Below are positions 28,281 through 38,685 of a stretch of 64,000 nt of DNA, piece after piece (position 1 is the first letter of the stretch; each line of letters opens with the position of its first letter). This DNA is from Pseudomonas sp. VD-NE ins. GTDB taxonomy: Bacteria; Pseudomonadota; Gammaproteobacteria; Pseudomonadales; Pseudomonadaceae. Under the pieces are notes generated by a model, which had not been told where the DNA came from, searched no databases, and was given only the letters and a program-made list of their open reading frames with translations. The stretch is from the NCBI RefSeq assembly GCF_031882575.1, contig NZ_CP134772.1, positions 6,359,001 through 6,423,000 on the forward strand, given 5' to 3'. The position numbers and the translations under genes are program-made.

Positions 28281-28390
28281 TGCGGCAACCTCAAAAAATG
28301 TCTGATCAGGCTCAAGCGCCGAAAGATACGGACGCTGCCGGCCGATTGCAAAGATTAACGACCAAGCACCGTTTTCCATCCAGCACTGCC

Positions 28391-28486
28391 CCCTGTGGGA
28401 GCGAGCTTGCTCGCGAAGGCGCCGGAAAATTCAACATCGATGGCGACTGACATACCGCTTTCGCGAGCAAGCTCGCTCCCACAGGG
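28391..28486. repeat. Paired REP element (REPIN)
   Basis: Inverted GTGGGAGCGAGCTTGCTCGCGA units around a 45-bp spacer, in the cyaY-lptM divergent region. Confidence 0.9.
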
Positions 28487-28596
28487 TTACCAGTGCTCAC
28501 GGACGAGCCCCGCCGGACGGGAACCCCCTCGCATAGGCAAGCTGCCGGGTGGCCGGTATACTCCGGCGCAATTAACGCATTTTCAAGGATTTCGCC

Positions 28597-28770
28597 ATGA
28601 AGCGCCTGATCTCTTCCCTTGCTGCGCTCGTCGCGGTTGCCTGCCTCGTTTCGGCCTGTGGTCAAAAAGGCCCGCTGTACCTGCCGGATGACGATCAGGA
28701 CCCGGCCGAGCAAGCCCAGTCTTCGCAGAAGCAGCCGTCCAAAGCACACAAGCACGACGTTTACCAATAA
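28597..28770 (+). CDS. lptM: Small lipoprotein LptM (LppL/YifL)
   Basis: A 57-aa lipoprotein read directly from the sequence: signal peptide [17 protein letters not shown], lipobox VSAC, then [11 protein letters not shown], the diagnostic LptM motif, and a charged tail ending HDVYQ. LptM assists oxidative maturation of the LPS translocon protein LptD in E. coli. It has an AAGGA ribosome site and lies nine bases before lysA, first in the operon. Confidence 0.93.
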   Translation: MKRLISSLAALVAVACLVSACGQKGPLYLPDDDQDPAEQAQSSQKQPSKAHKHDVYQ

Positions 28771-28779
28771 GGGATCGCC

Positions 28780-30027
28780 ATGGACGCTTTTAACTACCGT
28801 GGCGGGGAGCTGTTCGCGGAAGGTGTGGCGCTGTCCGCCATCGCCGACCGCTTCGGCACGCCCACCTACGTTTACTCGCGCGCACACATCGAAGCCCAGT
28901 ATCTGGCCTACGCCGATGCGTTGGCCGGCATGCCGCATCTGGTCTGCTTTGCCGTCAAAGCCAACTCCAACCTCGGCGTACTGAATGTCCTGGCCCGCCT
29001 CGGCGCCGGTTTCGACATCGTTTCCCGTGGCGAGCTGGAACGCGTGCTCGCCGCTGGCGGCAGCCCTGACAAAATCGTCTTCTCCGGTGTCGGCAAGACC
29101 CGTGACGACATGCGTCGGGCACTGGAAGTCGGCGTGCACTGCTTCAACGTCGAATCCACCGACGAGCTCGAGCGCCTGCAAGTGGTTGCCGCAGAGCTCG
29201 GCGTTCGTGCACCGGTATCGCTGCGGGTGAACCCGGACGTCGATGCCGGCACCCACCCGTACATTTCCACCGGTCTTAAAGAGAACAAGTTCGGCATCGC
29301 CATCGCCGACGCCGAAGACGTGTACGTGCGCGCCGCGCATCTGCCGAACCTGGAAGTGGTCGGCGTCGATTGCCACATCGGTTCGCAACTGACCACGCTG
29401 CCACCGTTCCTCGATGCTCTCGATCGCTTGCTGGATCTGGTCGATCGTCTCGGCGATTGCGGCATTCACCTGCGCCACATTGATCTTGGTGGCGGTTTGG
29501 GCGTGCGTTATCGCGATGAAGAGCCGCCATTGGCTGCCGACTACATCAAAGCGGTGCGCGAGCGTCTGAACGGTCGTGATCTGGCGCTGGTGTTCGAGCC
29601 GGGCCGCTTCATCGTTGCCAACGCCGGCGTGCTGCTGACTCAGGTCGAGTACCTCAAGCACACCGAACACAAGGATTTCGCCATCGTCGACGCGGCGATG
29701 AACGACCTGATCCGCCCGGCGCTGTATCAGGCGTGGATGGACGTCACCGCGGTCAAACCGCGTGATTCCGCTGCGCGTAAATACGACATCGTCGGCCCGA
29801 TCTGCGAAACCGGCGACTTCCTCGCCAAGGATCGCGAATTGGCCCTGGCCGAAGGCGATCTGCTGGCCGTGCATTCGGCCGGTGCCTACGGTTTTGTGAT
29901 GAGCTCCAACTACAACACTCGCGGCCGCGCCGCCGAAGTGCTGGTAGATGGCGATCAGGTATTTGAAGTGCGCCGCCGCGAAACCGTGGCCGAGCTGTTT
30001 GCCGGCGAAAGCCTGCTGCCGGAGTAA
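28780..30027 (+). CDS. lysA: Diaminopimelate decarboxylase
   Basis: A 415-aa PLP enzyme, alanine-racemase-like barrel plus beta domain. The PLP lysine is K60 in CFAVKANSN; HIGSQ, FEPGRF and the substrate cysteine in ICETGDF are all present. It converts meso-DAP to lysine, the last step of that pathway. It lies between lptM and dapF, an arrangement typical of Pseudomonas. Confidence 0.96.
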   Translation: MDAFNYRGGELFAEGVALSAIADRFGTPTYVYSRAHIEAQYLAYADALAGMPHLVCFAVKANSNLGVLNVLARLGAGFDIVSRGELERVLAAGGSPDKIVFSGVGKTRDDMRRALEVGVHCFNVESTDELERLQVVAAELGVRAPVSLRVNPDVDAGTHPYISTGLKENKFGIAIADAEDVYVRAAHLPNLEVVGVDCHIGSQLTTLPPFLDALDRLLDLVDRLGDCGIHLRHIDLGGGLGVRYRDEEPPLAADYIKAVRERLNGRDLALVFEPGRFIVANAGVLLTQVEYLKHTEHKDFAIVDAAMNDLIRPALYQAWMDVTAVKPRDSAARKYDIVGPICETGDFLAKDRELALAEGDLLAVHSAGAYGFVMSSNYNTRGRAAEVLVDGDQVFEVRRRETVAELFAGESLLPE

Positions 30028-30030
30028 CCC

Positions 30031-30861
30031 ATGCTGCTGCGTTTTACTAAAATGCACGGCTTGGGCAATGACTTCATGGTTCTCGACCTGGTCAGCCAGC
30101 ACGCGCATATTCAGCCAAAGCACGCCAAGCAATGGGGCGACCGCCACACTGGCATTGGTTTCGACCAGTTGCTGATCGTCGAGGCGCCGAGCAACCCGGA
30201 CGTGGATTTCCGTTACCGGATCTTCAACTCCGACGGCTCGGAAGTCGAGCAGTGCGGCAACGGTGCACGCTGCTTTGCGCGCTTCGTGCTCGACAAGCGC
30301 CTGACCGCCAAACGGCAGATCCGCGTCGAGACCAAGGGCGGCATCATTGAACTGGACGTGCGTAACGACGGCCAGATCGGCGTGAACATGGGCGCCCCGC
30401 GTCTGGTGCCGGCGGATATTCCGTTCGACGCGCCAGCGCAAGCCATCAGCTATCAGCTGGAAGTCGACGGCACCACGGTCGAACTGGCCGCCGTGTCGAT
30501 GGGCAACCCTCACGCAGTGCTGCGCGTGCAGGACATCAACAGCGCACCTGTGCATGAGTTGGGACCGAAAATCGAACACCACCCGCGCTTCCCCGCGCGA
30601 GTGAATGTCGGTTTTCTCCAGGTCATCGACCGCAACCGTGCACAATTGCGCGTGTGGGAACGCGGTGCCGGGGAAACCCAGGCCTGCGGCACCGGCGCGT
30701 GTGCAGCGGCTGTCGCTGCGATCAGCCAGGGGTGGATGGATTCGCCGCTATTGATCGACCTGCCCGGCGGGCGTCTGTCCATTGAATGGGCAGGCCCTGG
30801 CCAACCGGTACTGATGACCGGTCCGGCAGTGCGTGTATACGAAGGACAAGTACGTCTTTGA
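30031..30861 (+). CDS. dapF: Diaminopimelate epimerase
   Basis: A 276-aa enzyme with the two catalytic cysteines, C75 in EQCGNGARC and C219 in [10 protein letters not shown]. It interconverts LL- and meso-DAP, supplying both lysA and peptidoglycan precursors. It starts three bases after the lysA stop. Confidence 0.96.
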   Translation: MLLRFTKMHGLGNDFMVLDLVSQHAHIQPKHAKQWGDRHTGIGFDQLLIVEAPSNPDVDFRYRIFNSDGSEVEQCGNGARCFARFVLDKRLTAKRQIRVETKGGIIELDVRNDGQIGVNMGAPRLVPADIPFDAPAQAISYQLEVDGTTVELAAVSMGNPHAVLRVQDINSAPVHELGPKIEHHPRFPARVNVGFLQVIDRNRAQLRVWERGAGETQACGTGACAAAVAAISQGWMDSPLLIDLPGGRLSIEWAGPGQPVLMTGPAVRVYEGQVRL

Positions 30862-30874
30862 GTGAGCAGAAACC

Positions 30875-31600
30875 ATGACCGATAAGCCTCAGGTACCCGC
30901 CCGACAGTCCGACGAATCAGCGTCCGAGAGCCTGGAGGCGGCAGCGGTTGCCGCATACCTGGAGGCTCATCCGGACTTCTTCGTCGAGCACGAAGAACTG
31001 CTGCCCGCGATGCGCATTCCCCATCGACGCGGTGACACCGTGTCGCTGGTCGAGCGGCAGATGACCATCCTGCGTGACCGCAACATCGAGATGCGTCATC
31101 GCCTCTCGCAGTTGATGGACGTCGCCCGCGATAACGATCGCCTGTTCGACAAGACCCGCCGCCTGATTCTCGCCCTGATGGACGCTGCCAGCCTGGAAGA
31201 CGTGGTGATCAGCGTCGAAGACAGTCTGCGTCAGGATTTTCAGGTGCCTTTTGTCAGCCTGATCCTGCTCGGTGACAACCCGGCACCGGTCGGCCGTTGG
31301 GTCAGCCACGCTGACGCCCAAGTCGCCATCGGCGGTTTGCTCACTGAAGGCAAAAGCGTCAGCGGCAGCCTGCGTGAGCATGAACTGGATTTCCTCTTCG
31401 GCGAAGAACAGCGCAAGCAGATCGGCTCAACTGCCGTGGTTGCCGTCAGCCATCAAGGCATCCACGGGATTCTGGCGATCGCCAGCCGTGATCCGCAGCA
31501 CTACAAGAGTTCGGTGGGTACGCTGTTCCTCAGCTACATCGCCGAAGTCATGGGCCGCGTGCTGCCACGGGTCAACAGCTCCCTGCGCTCGGTACGCTGA
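30875..31600 (+). CDS. DUF484 family protein (GAF-like)
   Basis: A 241-aa soluble protein: an acidic start, the conserved [19 protein letters not shown] and [12 protein letters not shown] motifs, a short coiled coil, then a GAF-like domain. It is found between dapF and xerC in gammaproteobacteria (E. coli YigA position). Function is unknown. It is followed two bases later by xerC. Confidence 0.9.
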   Translation: MTDKPQVPARQSDESASESLEAAAVAAYLEAHPDFFVEHEELLPAMRIPHRRGDTVSLVERQMTILRDRNIEMRHRLSQLMDVARDNDRLFDKTRRLILALMDAASLEDVVISVEDSLRQDFQVPFVSLILLGDNPAPVGRWVSHADAQVAIGGLLTEGKSVSGSLREHELDFLFGEEQRKQIGSTAVVAVSHQGIHGILAIASRDPQHYKSSVGTLFLSYIAEVMGRVLPRVNSSLRSVR

Positions 31601-31602
31601 AC

Positions 31603-32502
31603 ATGGAACGGCAACTGGACGCTTACTGCGAACACCTGCGCAGTGAGCGACAGGTGTCGCCGCACACGCTGTCGGCCTACCGCCGCGACCTCGACAAAGT
31701 CCTTGGCTGGTGCGTCAAACAGAACATTGGCAGCTGGGCAGCGCTGGATATTCAGCGCCTGCGCAGCCTGATCGCCCGTTTGCATGCGCAAGGTCAGTCC
31801 TCGCGCAGCCTCGCCCGACTGCTTTCGGCAGTGCGTGGGCTTTATCACTATCTGAATCGTGAAGGTCTTTGCGACCACGATCCGGCCACCGGTTTGGCAC
31901 CGCCGAAAGGTGAACGCCGCCTGCCGAAAACCCTCGACACCGATCGTGCGCTGCAACTGCTTGAAGGTGCGGTCGAGGACGATTTTCTTGCGCGTCGGGA
32001 TCAGGCGATTCTTGAGTTGTTCTATTCCTCCGGCCTGCGTCTTTCCGAGTTGACCGGGCTCAACCTCGATCAACTCGACCTCGCCGATGGCATGGTTCAA
32101 GTGCTCGGCAAGGGCAGCAAGACCCGCCTGCTGCCAGTGGGTAAAAAAGCTCGCGAAGCGATCGAGCAGTGGCTGCCATTGCGCGCGATGACCAACCCGG
32201 CGGACGACGCCGTGTTCGTCAGCCAGCAAGGCCGGCGCCTTGGCCCGCGGGCGATTCAGGTGCGGGTCAAACTCGCCGGCGAGCGCGAGCTTGGCCAGAA
32301 CCTGCACCCGCACATGCTGCGGCACTCCTTCGCCAGCCACTTGCTGGAGTCTTCGCAGGACTTGCGCGCGGTGCAGGAATTGCTCGGCCACTCCGACATC
32401 AAGACCACGCAGATCTACACCCACCTGGACTTCCAGCACCTGGCGGCGGTCTACGACAGCGCCCATCCACGGGCCAAACGCATGAAAGGCGATGATTCAT
32501 GA
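31603..32502 (+). CDS. xerC: Tyrosine recombinase XerC
   Basis: A 299-aa site-specific recombinase. An N-terminal SAM-like DNA-binding domain (1-90) is followed by a catalytic domain with Arg in SGLRLSEL (about 147), Lys in GKGSKTR, His/Arg in HMLRHSF (about 240), His in LGHSDIKTT and the nucleophilic Tyr in QIYTHLDF (about 272). With XerD it resolves chromosome dimers at dif. The dapF-DUF484-xerC-yigB order matches E. coli, supporting a housekeeping XerC rather than an integrase. Confidence 0.95.
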   Translation: MERQLDAYCEHLRSERQVSPHTLSAYRRDLDKVLGWCVKQNIGSWAALDIQRLRSLIARLHAQGQSSRSLARLLSAVRGLYHYLNREGLCDHDPATGLAPPKGERRLPKTLDTDRALQLLEGAVEDDFLARRDQAILELFYSSGLRLSELTGLNLDQLDLADGMVQVLGKGSKTRLLPVGKKAREAIEQWLPLRAMTNPADDAVFVSQQGRRLGPRAIQVRVKLAGERELGQNLHPHMLRHSFASHLLESSQDLRAVQELLGHSDIKTTQIYTHLDFQHLAAVYDSAHPRAKRMKGDDS

Positions 32503-33203
32503 GCATCCAGTTGATCACCTTCGACCTCGACGACACGTTGTGGGACACCGCGCCAGTGATCGTCAGTGCCGAAGCGGTATTGCGCGAATGGCTGAGCGAA
32601 CATGCGCCGAATCTGGGCGCGGTGCCAGTGGAGCATTTGTGGGCGATCCGTGAGCGGGTGCTGGCCAACGAGCCGGGACTCAAGCATCGGATCAGTGCGC
32701 TACGTCGTCGGGTGTTGTTTCATGCAATGGAAGACGCCGGGTACGCACATGGCGAAGCATCCGACCTGGCCGACAAGGGATTTGAAGTGTTCCTGCATGC
32801 GCGGCATCAGATCGAAGTGTTCCCTGAAGTCGAGCCAGTGCTGGAGATTCTCGCCAATCACTATGCGCTTGGCGTGGTCACCAATGGCAACGCCGATGTG
32901 CGCCGGTTGGGGTTGGCGGATTACTTCAAGTTTGCGTTGTGTGCGGAAGATATCGGCATCGCCAAACCGGATGCGCGGCTTTTTCATGAGGCTCTGCAAC
33001 GCGGTGGCGCCACGGCCGAAACCGCCGTGCACATAGGTGATCATCCGGGGGATGACATTGCCGGGGCGCAGCAAGCTGGGCTACGCGCGATCTGGTTTAA
33101 CCCGGCCGGCAAGGTCTGGGAAGCGGATCGCCTGCCGGATGCAGAGATTCGTAGCCTGACCGATTTGCCAGCCGTACTCGCACGCTGGAATGCCCAGCAT
33201 TGA
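32499..33203 (+). CDS. yigB: HAD-family phosphatase (YigB-like)
   Basis: A 234-aa HAD hydrolase with the DxDxT nucleophile motif (FDLDDTLWD, residues 8-16), a helical cap, motif II VVTNGN, Lys in [10 protein letters not shown] and motif [14 protein letters not shown]. coli YigB, at the same position, dephosphorylates FMN. The start overlaps the xerC stop (ATGA). Confidence 0.9.
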   Translation: MSIQLITFDLDDTLWDTAPVIVSAEAVLREWLSEHAPNLGAVPVEHLWAIRERVLANEPGLKHRISALRRRVLFHAMEDAGYAHGEASDLADKGFEVFLHARHQIEVFPEVEPVLEILANHYALGVVTNGNADVRRLGLADYFKFALCAEDIGIAKPDARLFHEALQRGGATAETAVHIGDHPGDDIAGAQQAGLRAIWFNPAGKVWEADRLPDAEIRSLTDLPAVLARWNAQH

Positions 33204-33222
33204 CCCTAAATTCACCTCATCC

Positions 33223-33316
33223 CCTGTGGGAGCTGGCTTGCCAGCGATGAGGCCGGTACATTCAACATCAATGTTGTCTGACAGGCCGCCATCGCTGGCA
33301 AGCCAGCTCCCACAGG
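33223..33316. repeat. Paired REP element (REPIN), AGCTGGCTTGCCAGC type
   Basis: Inverted CCTGTGGGAGCTGGCTTGCC and GGCAAGCCAGCTCCCACAGG units around a 40-bp spacer. Confidence 0.9.
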
Positions 33317-33350
33317 GTCTGCATCGCCTTCAAATTTTTCTTTCGCCCAT

Positions 33351-33381
33351 GAAAAAGCCCGCAGCGACGGCGGGCTTTTTC
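33351..33381. terminator. Bidirectional terminator between yigB and sutA
   Basis: GAAAAAGCCCG and CGGGCTTTTTC-type arms lie between the convergent units. Confidence 0.9.
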
Positions 33382-33400
33382 AGCAAGCAAGCGGCACGCC

Positions 33401-33727
33401 TCAGATAGGGCGGCTACCGTACTTGTTGTCCGGCTTTTTCGGAGGATCGGCGACCACATTGGCCTCCACTTCCTGAACCTTGCCGCCGCGCGACAGGAAC
33501 TCTTCCATGGCCTTGGCCAGGGCGTCGCGTTCCTTGTTCTTGGCTTCAATGCTCGGCAACTCGTCTACCGACACCGCAGCCTTGGCTTTGCCTTTGGCAG
33601 CCGGGGCCGGCGTATCGTCGCCACCATCGTCATCAGCAACGTCTTCCGCTGCTGCTTCCAGACCTTCCTCGGCCTCGTCTTCGTCGCCTACTTCGAGGTC
33701 GTCGTTTTCCAGATCATCGTCGCTCAT
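33401..33727 (-). CDS. sutA: Transcriptional regulator SutA
   Basis: A 108-aa protein: a very acidic, disordered N-terminus, a predicted central helix (KNKERDALAKAMEEFLSRGG) and the conserved C-terminal tail VVADPPKKPDNKYGSRPI, matching P. aeruginosa SutA. SutA binds RNA polymerase directly and increases rRNA and housekeeping transcription in slow-growth states. Genome position next to yjbQ and amtB also agrees. Confidence 0.92.
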   Translation of the reverse strand: MSDDDLENDDLEVGDEDEAEEGLEAAAEDVADDDGGDDTPAPAAKGKAKAAVSVDELPSIEAKNKERDALAKAMEEFLSRGGKVQEVEANVVADPPKKPDNKYGSRPI

Positions 33728-33829
33728 GTTCTACCTCATGACTTGCGAAAAGCAGATTAGTTATAGACCAGCTTTGGCAACTGTCGAAAGTCGCCGTTAA
33801 AAAATCAGTAACCATTGGTGACCAACGGT

Positions 33830-34255
33830 TTATGCCCCTTCACCGTGCAAGGTGGCGAGGACTTTTCGGGCACCGCCATGATCACGGTGCTCGCCCAGAT
33901 AAACGCCTTGCCAGGTCCCCAGTGCCAGACGACCTGCCGAAACCGGCAGACTGATCTGGCAACCAAGCACGCTGGCCTTGAAGTGCGCCGGGAGGTCGTC
34001 CAGGCCTTCGTCGTTATGCTCATAGCCGTCTGTTCCTTGTGGGATCAGACGATTGAAAAATCGTTCGAAGTCGCGACGTACCGCCGGATCGGCGTTCTCG
34101 TTGATGGTCAACGACGCCGAGGTATGCTGCAGCCACAAATGCAACAGACCGACCCGGCACGCCCTGAGTTCAGGCAGCCCTTTGATCAACTCGTCCGTTA
34201 CCAGATGAAAGCCCCGGGGCCGTGCCCGCAGGGTTATCAGAGTCTGTTGCCACAT
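33830..34255 (-). CDS. yjbQ: YjbQ family protein (UPF0047)
   Basis: A 141-aa protein with the family motifs [14 protein letters not shown] and [12 protein letters not shown], and the C-terminal [13 protein letters not shown] trimeric fold with conserved His/Asp is known; weak thiamin phosphate synthase activity has been reported for some members. ATG at 34255 has GGAGA upstream. Confidence 0.92.
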   Translation of the reverse strand: MWQQTLITLRARPRGFHLVTDELIKGLPELRACRVGLLHLWLQHTSASLTINENADPAVRRDFERFFNRLIPQGTDGYEHNDEGLDDLPAHFKASVLGCQISLPVSAGRLALGTWQGVYLGEHRDHGGARKVLATLHGEGA

Positions 34256-34425
34256 ACAGTTCTCCGCACGTTCGGGGCGCATTCTAGCGCGCTCTGGGAA
34301 AAAACAAAGGCCCTAATATTCCTGCAATCATGTAAGCCATTGGCCGCAGAAAAACGCCCGTCGTAAACACGACCAAAGCCGTACGAAAAATCCTTTCAGC
34401 CTGTCGCTTAATGACAAATCCCGGA

Positions 34426-34460
34426 CAAAAAAATGCCCGGCGAACCGGGCAATTTTTTTT
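34426..34460. terminator. Terminator after amtB
   Basis: AAAAAAATGCCCGG and CCGGGCAATTTTTTTT pair around CGAA, 12 bases beyond the amtB stop. Confidence 0.93.
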
Positions 34461-34471
34461 AGTGCGCGTAC

Positions 34472-35809
34472 TTACAGGTTGTAGCCGCGTTCGTTGTGTT
34501 GTGCCAGATCGAGGCCAACCGACTCTTCTTCCTCGGTCACACGCAGACCCATCACGGCGTCCAGGACCTTAAGGATGATGAAGGTGACGATCGCGGTGTA
34601 GATCACCGTGAAGCCCACGCCTTTGACCTGAATCCAGACTTGCGCACCGATATCGGTGACGGTGCCGAAGCCACCCAGAGCCGGAGCAGCGAACACACCG
34701 GTGAGGATCGCGCCGAGAATACCGCCGATACCGTGTACGCCGAAGGCATCCAGGGAATCGTCATAACCGAGTTTGCGTTTCAGGGTGGTGGCGCAGAAGA
34801 AGCACACCACGCCTGCAGCCAGACCGATCACCAGTGCGCCCATCGGGCCTACGGTGCCAGCAGCCGGAGTGATCGCTACCAGGCCGGCAACCACACCCGA
34901 GGCGATACCCAGTGCACTTGGCTTGCCGTGGGTGACCCACTCGGCAAACATCCAGCCCAGTGCGGCGGCAGCGGTAGCGATCTGAGTGACCAGCATCGCC
35001 ATGCCGGCGGTACCGTTGGCCGCCGCAGCGGAACCGGCGTTGAAGCCGAACCAGCCGACCCACAGCATCGCCGCGCCCATCAGGGTGTAACCCAGATTGT
35101 GCGGGGCCATCGGCGTGGTCGGGAAGCCTTTGCGCTTGCCCAATACCAGGCAGGCAATCAGACCGGCGACACCGGCGTTGATGTGCACCACGGTGCCGCC
35201 GGCGAAGTCGAGCACGCCCCAGTCCCACATCAGGCCGCCGTTGCCGGACCAGACCATGTGCGCGATCGGTGCATAAACCAAGGTGAACCAGATGCCCATG
35301 AAGATCAGCATCGCGGAGAACTTCATCCGCTCAGCGAAGGCACCGACGATCAGCGCCGGAGTGATGATCGCAAAGGTCATCTGGAAGGTAATGAACACCG
35401 CCTCAGGGAACAAAGCCGCTGGGCCGGTCAGGCTCGAAGGCGTGACACCGGCGAGGAACGCCTTGCCCATGCCGCCGAAGAACGAGTTGAAGTTGACGAC
35501 GCCCTGCTCCATGCCGGTGGTGTCGAACGCAATGCTGTAGCCATAAATGACCCACAGGATGCTGATCAGACCGGTAATGGCGAAGCACTGCATCATCACG
35601 GAAAGAATGTTTTTCGAGCGAACCATGCCGCCGTAGAACAGCGCCAGGCCGGGGATGGTCATGAACAGCACAAGTGCCGTTGAGGTGAGCATCCAGGCAG
35701 TGTCGCCGGAGTTGAGGACTGGGGCCGCCACTTCGTCTGCCGCCATAGCAAGGCCGGGCATTACGATAGACAACAGGGCTCCTAGCCCTGCGAATTTACG
35801 CAGAGTCAT
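34472..35809 (-). CDS. amtB: Ammonium transporter AmtB
   Basis: A 445-aa inner-membrane protein with a signal segment (1-23) and eleven predicted transmembrane helices. The family motif MIPGLALFYGGMV, the pore histidine in IAHMVWSGNGGLMWDWG and the second His in DAFGVHGIGGILGAI are present. It conducts ammonium/ammonia when external nitrogen is low. It is downstream of glnK in the usual glnK-amtB pair, so the PII protein can block it. Confidence 0.95.
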   Translation of the reverse strand: MTLRKFAGLGALLSIVMPGLAMAADEVAAPVLNSGDTAWMLTSTALVLFMTIPGLALFYGGMVRSKNILSVMMQCFAITGLISILWVIYGYSIAFDTTGMEQGVVNFNSFFGGMGKAFLAGVTPSSLTGPAALFPEAVFITFQMTFAIITPALIVGAFAERMKFSAMLIFMGIWFTLVYAPIAHMVWSGNGGLMWDWGVLDFAGGTVVHINAGVAGLIACLVLGKRKGFPTTPMAPHNLGYTLMGAAMLWVGWFGFNAGSAAAANGTAGMAMLVTQIATAAAALGWMFAEWVTHGKPSALGIASGVVAGLVAITPAAGTVGPMGALVIGLAAGVVCFFCATTLKRKLGYDDSLDAFGVHGIGGILGAILTGVFAAPALGGFGTVTDIGAQVWIQVKGVGFTVIYTAIVTFIILKVLDAVMGLRVTEEEESVGLDLAQHNERGYNL

Positions 35810-35847
35810 ATTGTTTTCTCCTGGGGCGTTGGGGTTTGTGGCGGCGT

Positions 35848-36599
<752 letters not shown>

Positions 36600-36860
36600 A
36601 TGCTCGCGCCCAAAGACTTCCTCGACGCCCTGAGCGGCACCGCCTCCCGCCTCTTCAGCGGCGACACCCCGCTGCCGAAAGCCGAATTCGAAAGCCAGTT
36701 CAAGATGCTGCTGCAAAGTGCCTTCAGCAAACTCGATCTGGTCAGCCGTGAAGAATTTGATAGTCAGATGGTCGTTCTGGCCCGCACCCGCGCCCGCCTC
36801 GAAAGCCTCGAAGCCAAAGTCGCCGAGATGGAAGCCAAGCTGACACCTCCCGCTGAATAA
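36600..36860 (+). CDS. ubiK: Ubiquinone biosynthesis accessory factor UbiK
   Basis: An 86-aa protein (BMFP family) with an N-terminal amphipathic part and a C-terminal coiled coil (LARTRARLESLEAKVAEMEAKL). In E. coli UbiK binds UbiJ and supports aerobic ubiquinone synthesis. It lies next to glnK in Pseudomonas. Start ATG with AGGA. Confidence 0.9.
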   Translation: MLAPKDFLDALSGTASRLFSGDTPLPKAEFESQFKMLLQSAFSKLDLVSREEFDSQMVVLARTRARLESLEAKVAEMEAKLTPPAE

Positions 36861-37224
36861 TCCGCGCCCCCTGTAGGAGCTGCCGAAGGCTGCGATCTTT
36901 TGATCTCCAGCCCTTCAATCTTCTCGGCAACGTCCTACAACCTGCACCACCGCCGTCCGATTGCGCCGAAAAGCCCAGGTTTCTAAGCTCACCCGATGCT
37001 GAATGTTCAGCACCGGGTTTGGCGACCTGGATCGAATTTGACGCAATGCAACTAAACTCACAGAGAGGTTTTTTCTCTCAACGAGTTATGGCGGCTTTGC
37101 GTGGGAGACCTCAGGGTCTGCCGGTTTCGAATTCACCGGTTCGCCAACCCGCGCATAGCTGCCACCCTATTCGTTTGGCGACGAACAGAAGCAGTTTTCT
37201 TCACTTGAATTCGAGAACTGAACC
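36861..37224 (+). other. Structured leader upstream of the BRO-N gene
   Basis: A 364-bp stretch without a credible gene. From about 36990 it holds several short hairpins: a stem built on TGCTGAA/TTCAGCA (36992-37017), GAGAG/CTCTC (37063-37079), AGACC/GGTCT (about 37106-37117) and CCGGT/ACCGG (37121-37140). At the left end is a lone repeat fragment (36871-36905) identical in type to the one at 63879-63956. It could be a 5' untranslated RNA or a small RNA; evidence is structural only. Confidence 0.5.
36871..36905. repeat. Single unit of the CTGTAGGAGCTGCCGAAGGC repeat
   Basis: One copy of the unit that appears as an inverted pair at 63879-63956. Confidence 0.75.
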
Positions 37225-37737
37225 ATGGACGAAAACTACCTGACACCTAATATCTTCACCCGCCACAAACTCCCCCTCCACGCCCTCCTCATCCAGAACC
37301 AACCCTGGTTCTGCGCCCGAGACCTGAGCCGCCTGCTGCACATCTACCTCAACGAACGCATGCTGCGAAAACTCGACCCCGACCAATACCAGACCCGCAA
37401 AACCCTGATCCACAACCAGATCGAAAACACCCTGCTGATCAGCGAATCCGGCATCTACGCCCTCCTGGTCTACCACTACTGCCCCGAATACCGAGCCCTG
37501 CGCGAATGGCTCACCCACCAAGTCATCCCCACCCTGCGCGACGCCCAACATCCCAGCACAAGCGAACGTCCACACCTGAGCCTGCTCAGTTGGCCGGACA
37601 TGACGTTGAGTTTGTTGCACTGGAATAACCAGCCGTGGATACGGTTGCAAGATGTGCCACACATGGTGACGGAGCGAGAACAGGCAAACCGCACGGTTGT
37701 GAACTCATGGTGGAGAAAGGCTCTGCAATTGATCTGA
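37225..37737 (+). CDS. BRO-N domain (phage antirepressor-like) protein
   Basis: A 170-aa protein. Residues about 12-110 match the BRO-N fold (HALLIQNQPWFCARDLSRLLHI, LISESGIYALLVYHY, REWLTHQVIPTLR), typical of phage antirepressors and DNA-binding proteins of prophages. The C-terminal 60 residues look like a partial, degenerate second BRO-like segment (LSLLHWNNQPWIRLQDVPHM). No phage genes lie nearby, so it is an orphan. The ribosome site is poor. A terminator follows directly. Confidence 0.8.
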   Translation: MDENYLTPNIFTRHKLPLHALLIQNQPWFCARDLSRLLHIYLNERMLRKLDPDQYQTRKTLIHNQIENTLLISESGIYALLVYHYCPEYRALREWLTHQVIPTLRDAQHPSTSERPHLSLLSWPDMTLSLLHWNNQPWIRLQDVPHMVTEREQANRTVVNSWWRKALQLI

Positions 37738-37759
37738 ATTTTTGCGCTGCAACCTCACC

Positions 37760-37798
37760 AAAGGTCATTTCAGCGATACCACTGAAATGACCTTTTTT
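37760..37798 (+). terminator. Terminator after the BRO-N gene
   Basis: AAAGGTCATTTCAG and CTGAAATGACCTTTTTT form a long stem ending in a T run. Confidence 0.92.
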
Positions 37799-37933
37799 GT
37801 GTCTTCGTTATCTCCACCCCTCCTACTCCGAAATCCTCCACTCACAGAAGTAACGTCCTACAAAACGCGTCCGCCACGTCTGATTTCGCTGCCCCCTCTC
37901 TGCTGGCTATCTTCTGCGACCAGATCCAAACAG

Positions 37934-38479
37934 ATGAAAACAATGAGAAGAAAAGGCAAAGCAACGGATCTTCGTAACCAGACATTCAGATCAAACTCGC
38001 GAAAGATCGCCTACAAATTCTTTCTCAAGAACATTGCCCCGAGAATCCCAAATATTGATGCAGCAGCGGTCAAGTTTGAGCCAATTACCCCAGCAGCGAT
38101 AAAGCAATACTTTCTCTGGGAGGGGCCAACAGTTTTCCCTTGGGATGACGTTGCAGACTGGAAAAGTAAAGATGCGAAAGGTCTGGATTTGGCGATATGG
38201 TACAAACAGACTCTTTGCGGCATGTGCTATGCGACCCCGCGCGCAAGCTCTATCTGCTTAAAGATTGTTCTGTTGGAAGGGCATCCGGATAGGGCGCACC
38301 CGCTTCGCGGCAGGATCGCGCCGATTGCTCTGCTTGTCGCAGATCACTATGCGCGAGCGCTAGGATGCAAAGAAATCGAGATTCAGGATCCTGATCCGAA
38401 TGTTGTTTTTTACTACCGGAAACTGGGGTTCGAATTCGACCACACCAACCGGCTTGTCATTTCTGTGAACGGTCAATAA
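37934..38479 (+). CDS. Divergent GNAT-family acetyltransferase-like protein
   Basis: A 181-aa protein with a basic N-terminus (RRKGKATDLRNQTFRSNSRK). The C-terminal third follows the GNAT pattern: helix ADHYARALGCKEIEIQ, then VVFYYRKLGFEFD. The acetyl-CoA loop (RGRIAPIA) is degenerate, so activity is uncertain. The frame is open from 37742, but that part crosses the preceding terminator; of the ATGs at 37934 and 37943 the first is used, and neither has a good ribosome site. Codon use is visibly AT-richer than in flanking genes, suggesting acquisition. Confidence 0.65.
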   Translation: MKTMRRKGKATDLRNQTFRSNSRKIAYKFFLKNIAPRIPNIDAAAVKFEPITPAAIKQYFLWEGPTVFPWDDVADWKSKDAKGLDLAIWYKQTLCGMCYATPRASSICLKIVLLEGHPDRAHPLRGRIAPIALLVADHYARALGCKEIEIQDPDPNVVFYYRKLGFEFDHTNRLVISVNGQ

Positions 38480-38514
38480 CATCGAAATCAACAACCCAAT
38501 CGCACGAGGTGCGT

Positions 38515-38685
38515 ATGAGCCCAAAAAAGCGAAAGGCAAAGCTTCTTCAGATTGTTGAACTACATCTCGAAGCACTCCGGTTGGCTGGGGATATGTCAGC
38601 CAACCAACGGCGATTTATTGAAGTTGCTGTTACGTGTGGGCCAGAGCTTGAGCCAAGCGGCCCGCTGGCCGGTAAAAGATCCTGA
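38515..38685 (+). CDS. Small basic protein downstream of the GNAT gene
   Basis: A 56-aa frame, MSPKKRKAKLLQIVELHLEA at the start and ending GPLAGKRS, with a good GAGG ribosome site six bases before its ATG. It is helical and basic at the N-terminus. It lies 35 bp after the GNAT stop and is closed by a strong terminator, so the two may form a unit. No family recognised. Confidence 0.6.
   Translation: MSPKKRKAKLLQIVELHLEALRLAGDMSANQRRFIEVAVTCGPELEPSGPLAGKRS

Noticed and set aside
28312..30645. 777-codon minus-strand frame across lptM-lysA-dapF
   Set aside because: It is antisense to three genes with clear catalytic motifs; long antisense frames are expected in GC-rich DNA.
31603..32502. Phage-type integrase marking an island
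   Set aside because: Synteny with dapF, DUF484 and yigB identifies housekeeping XerC.
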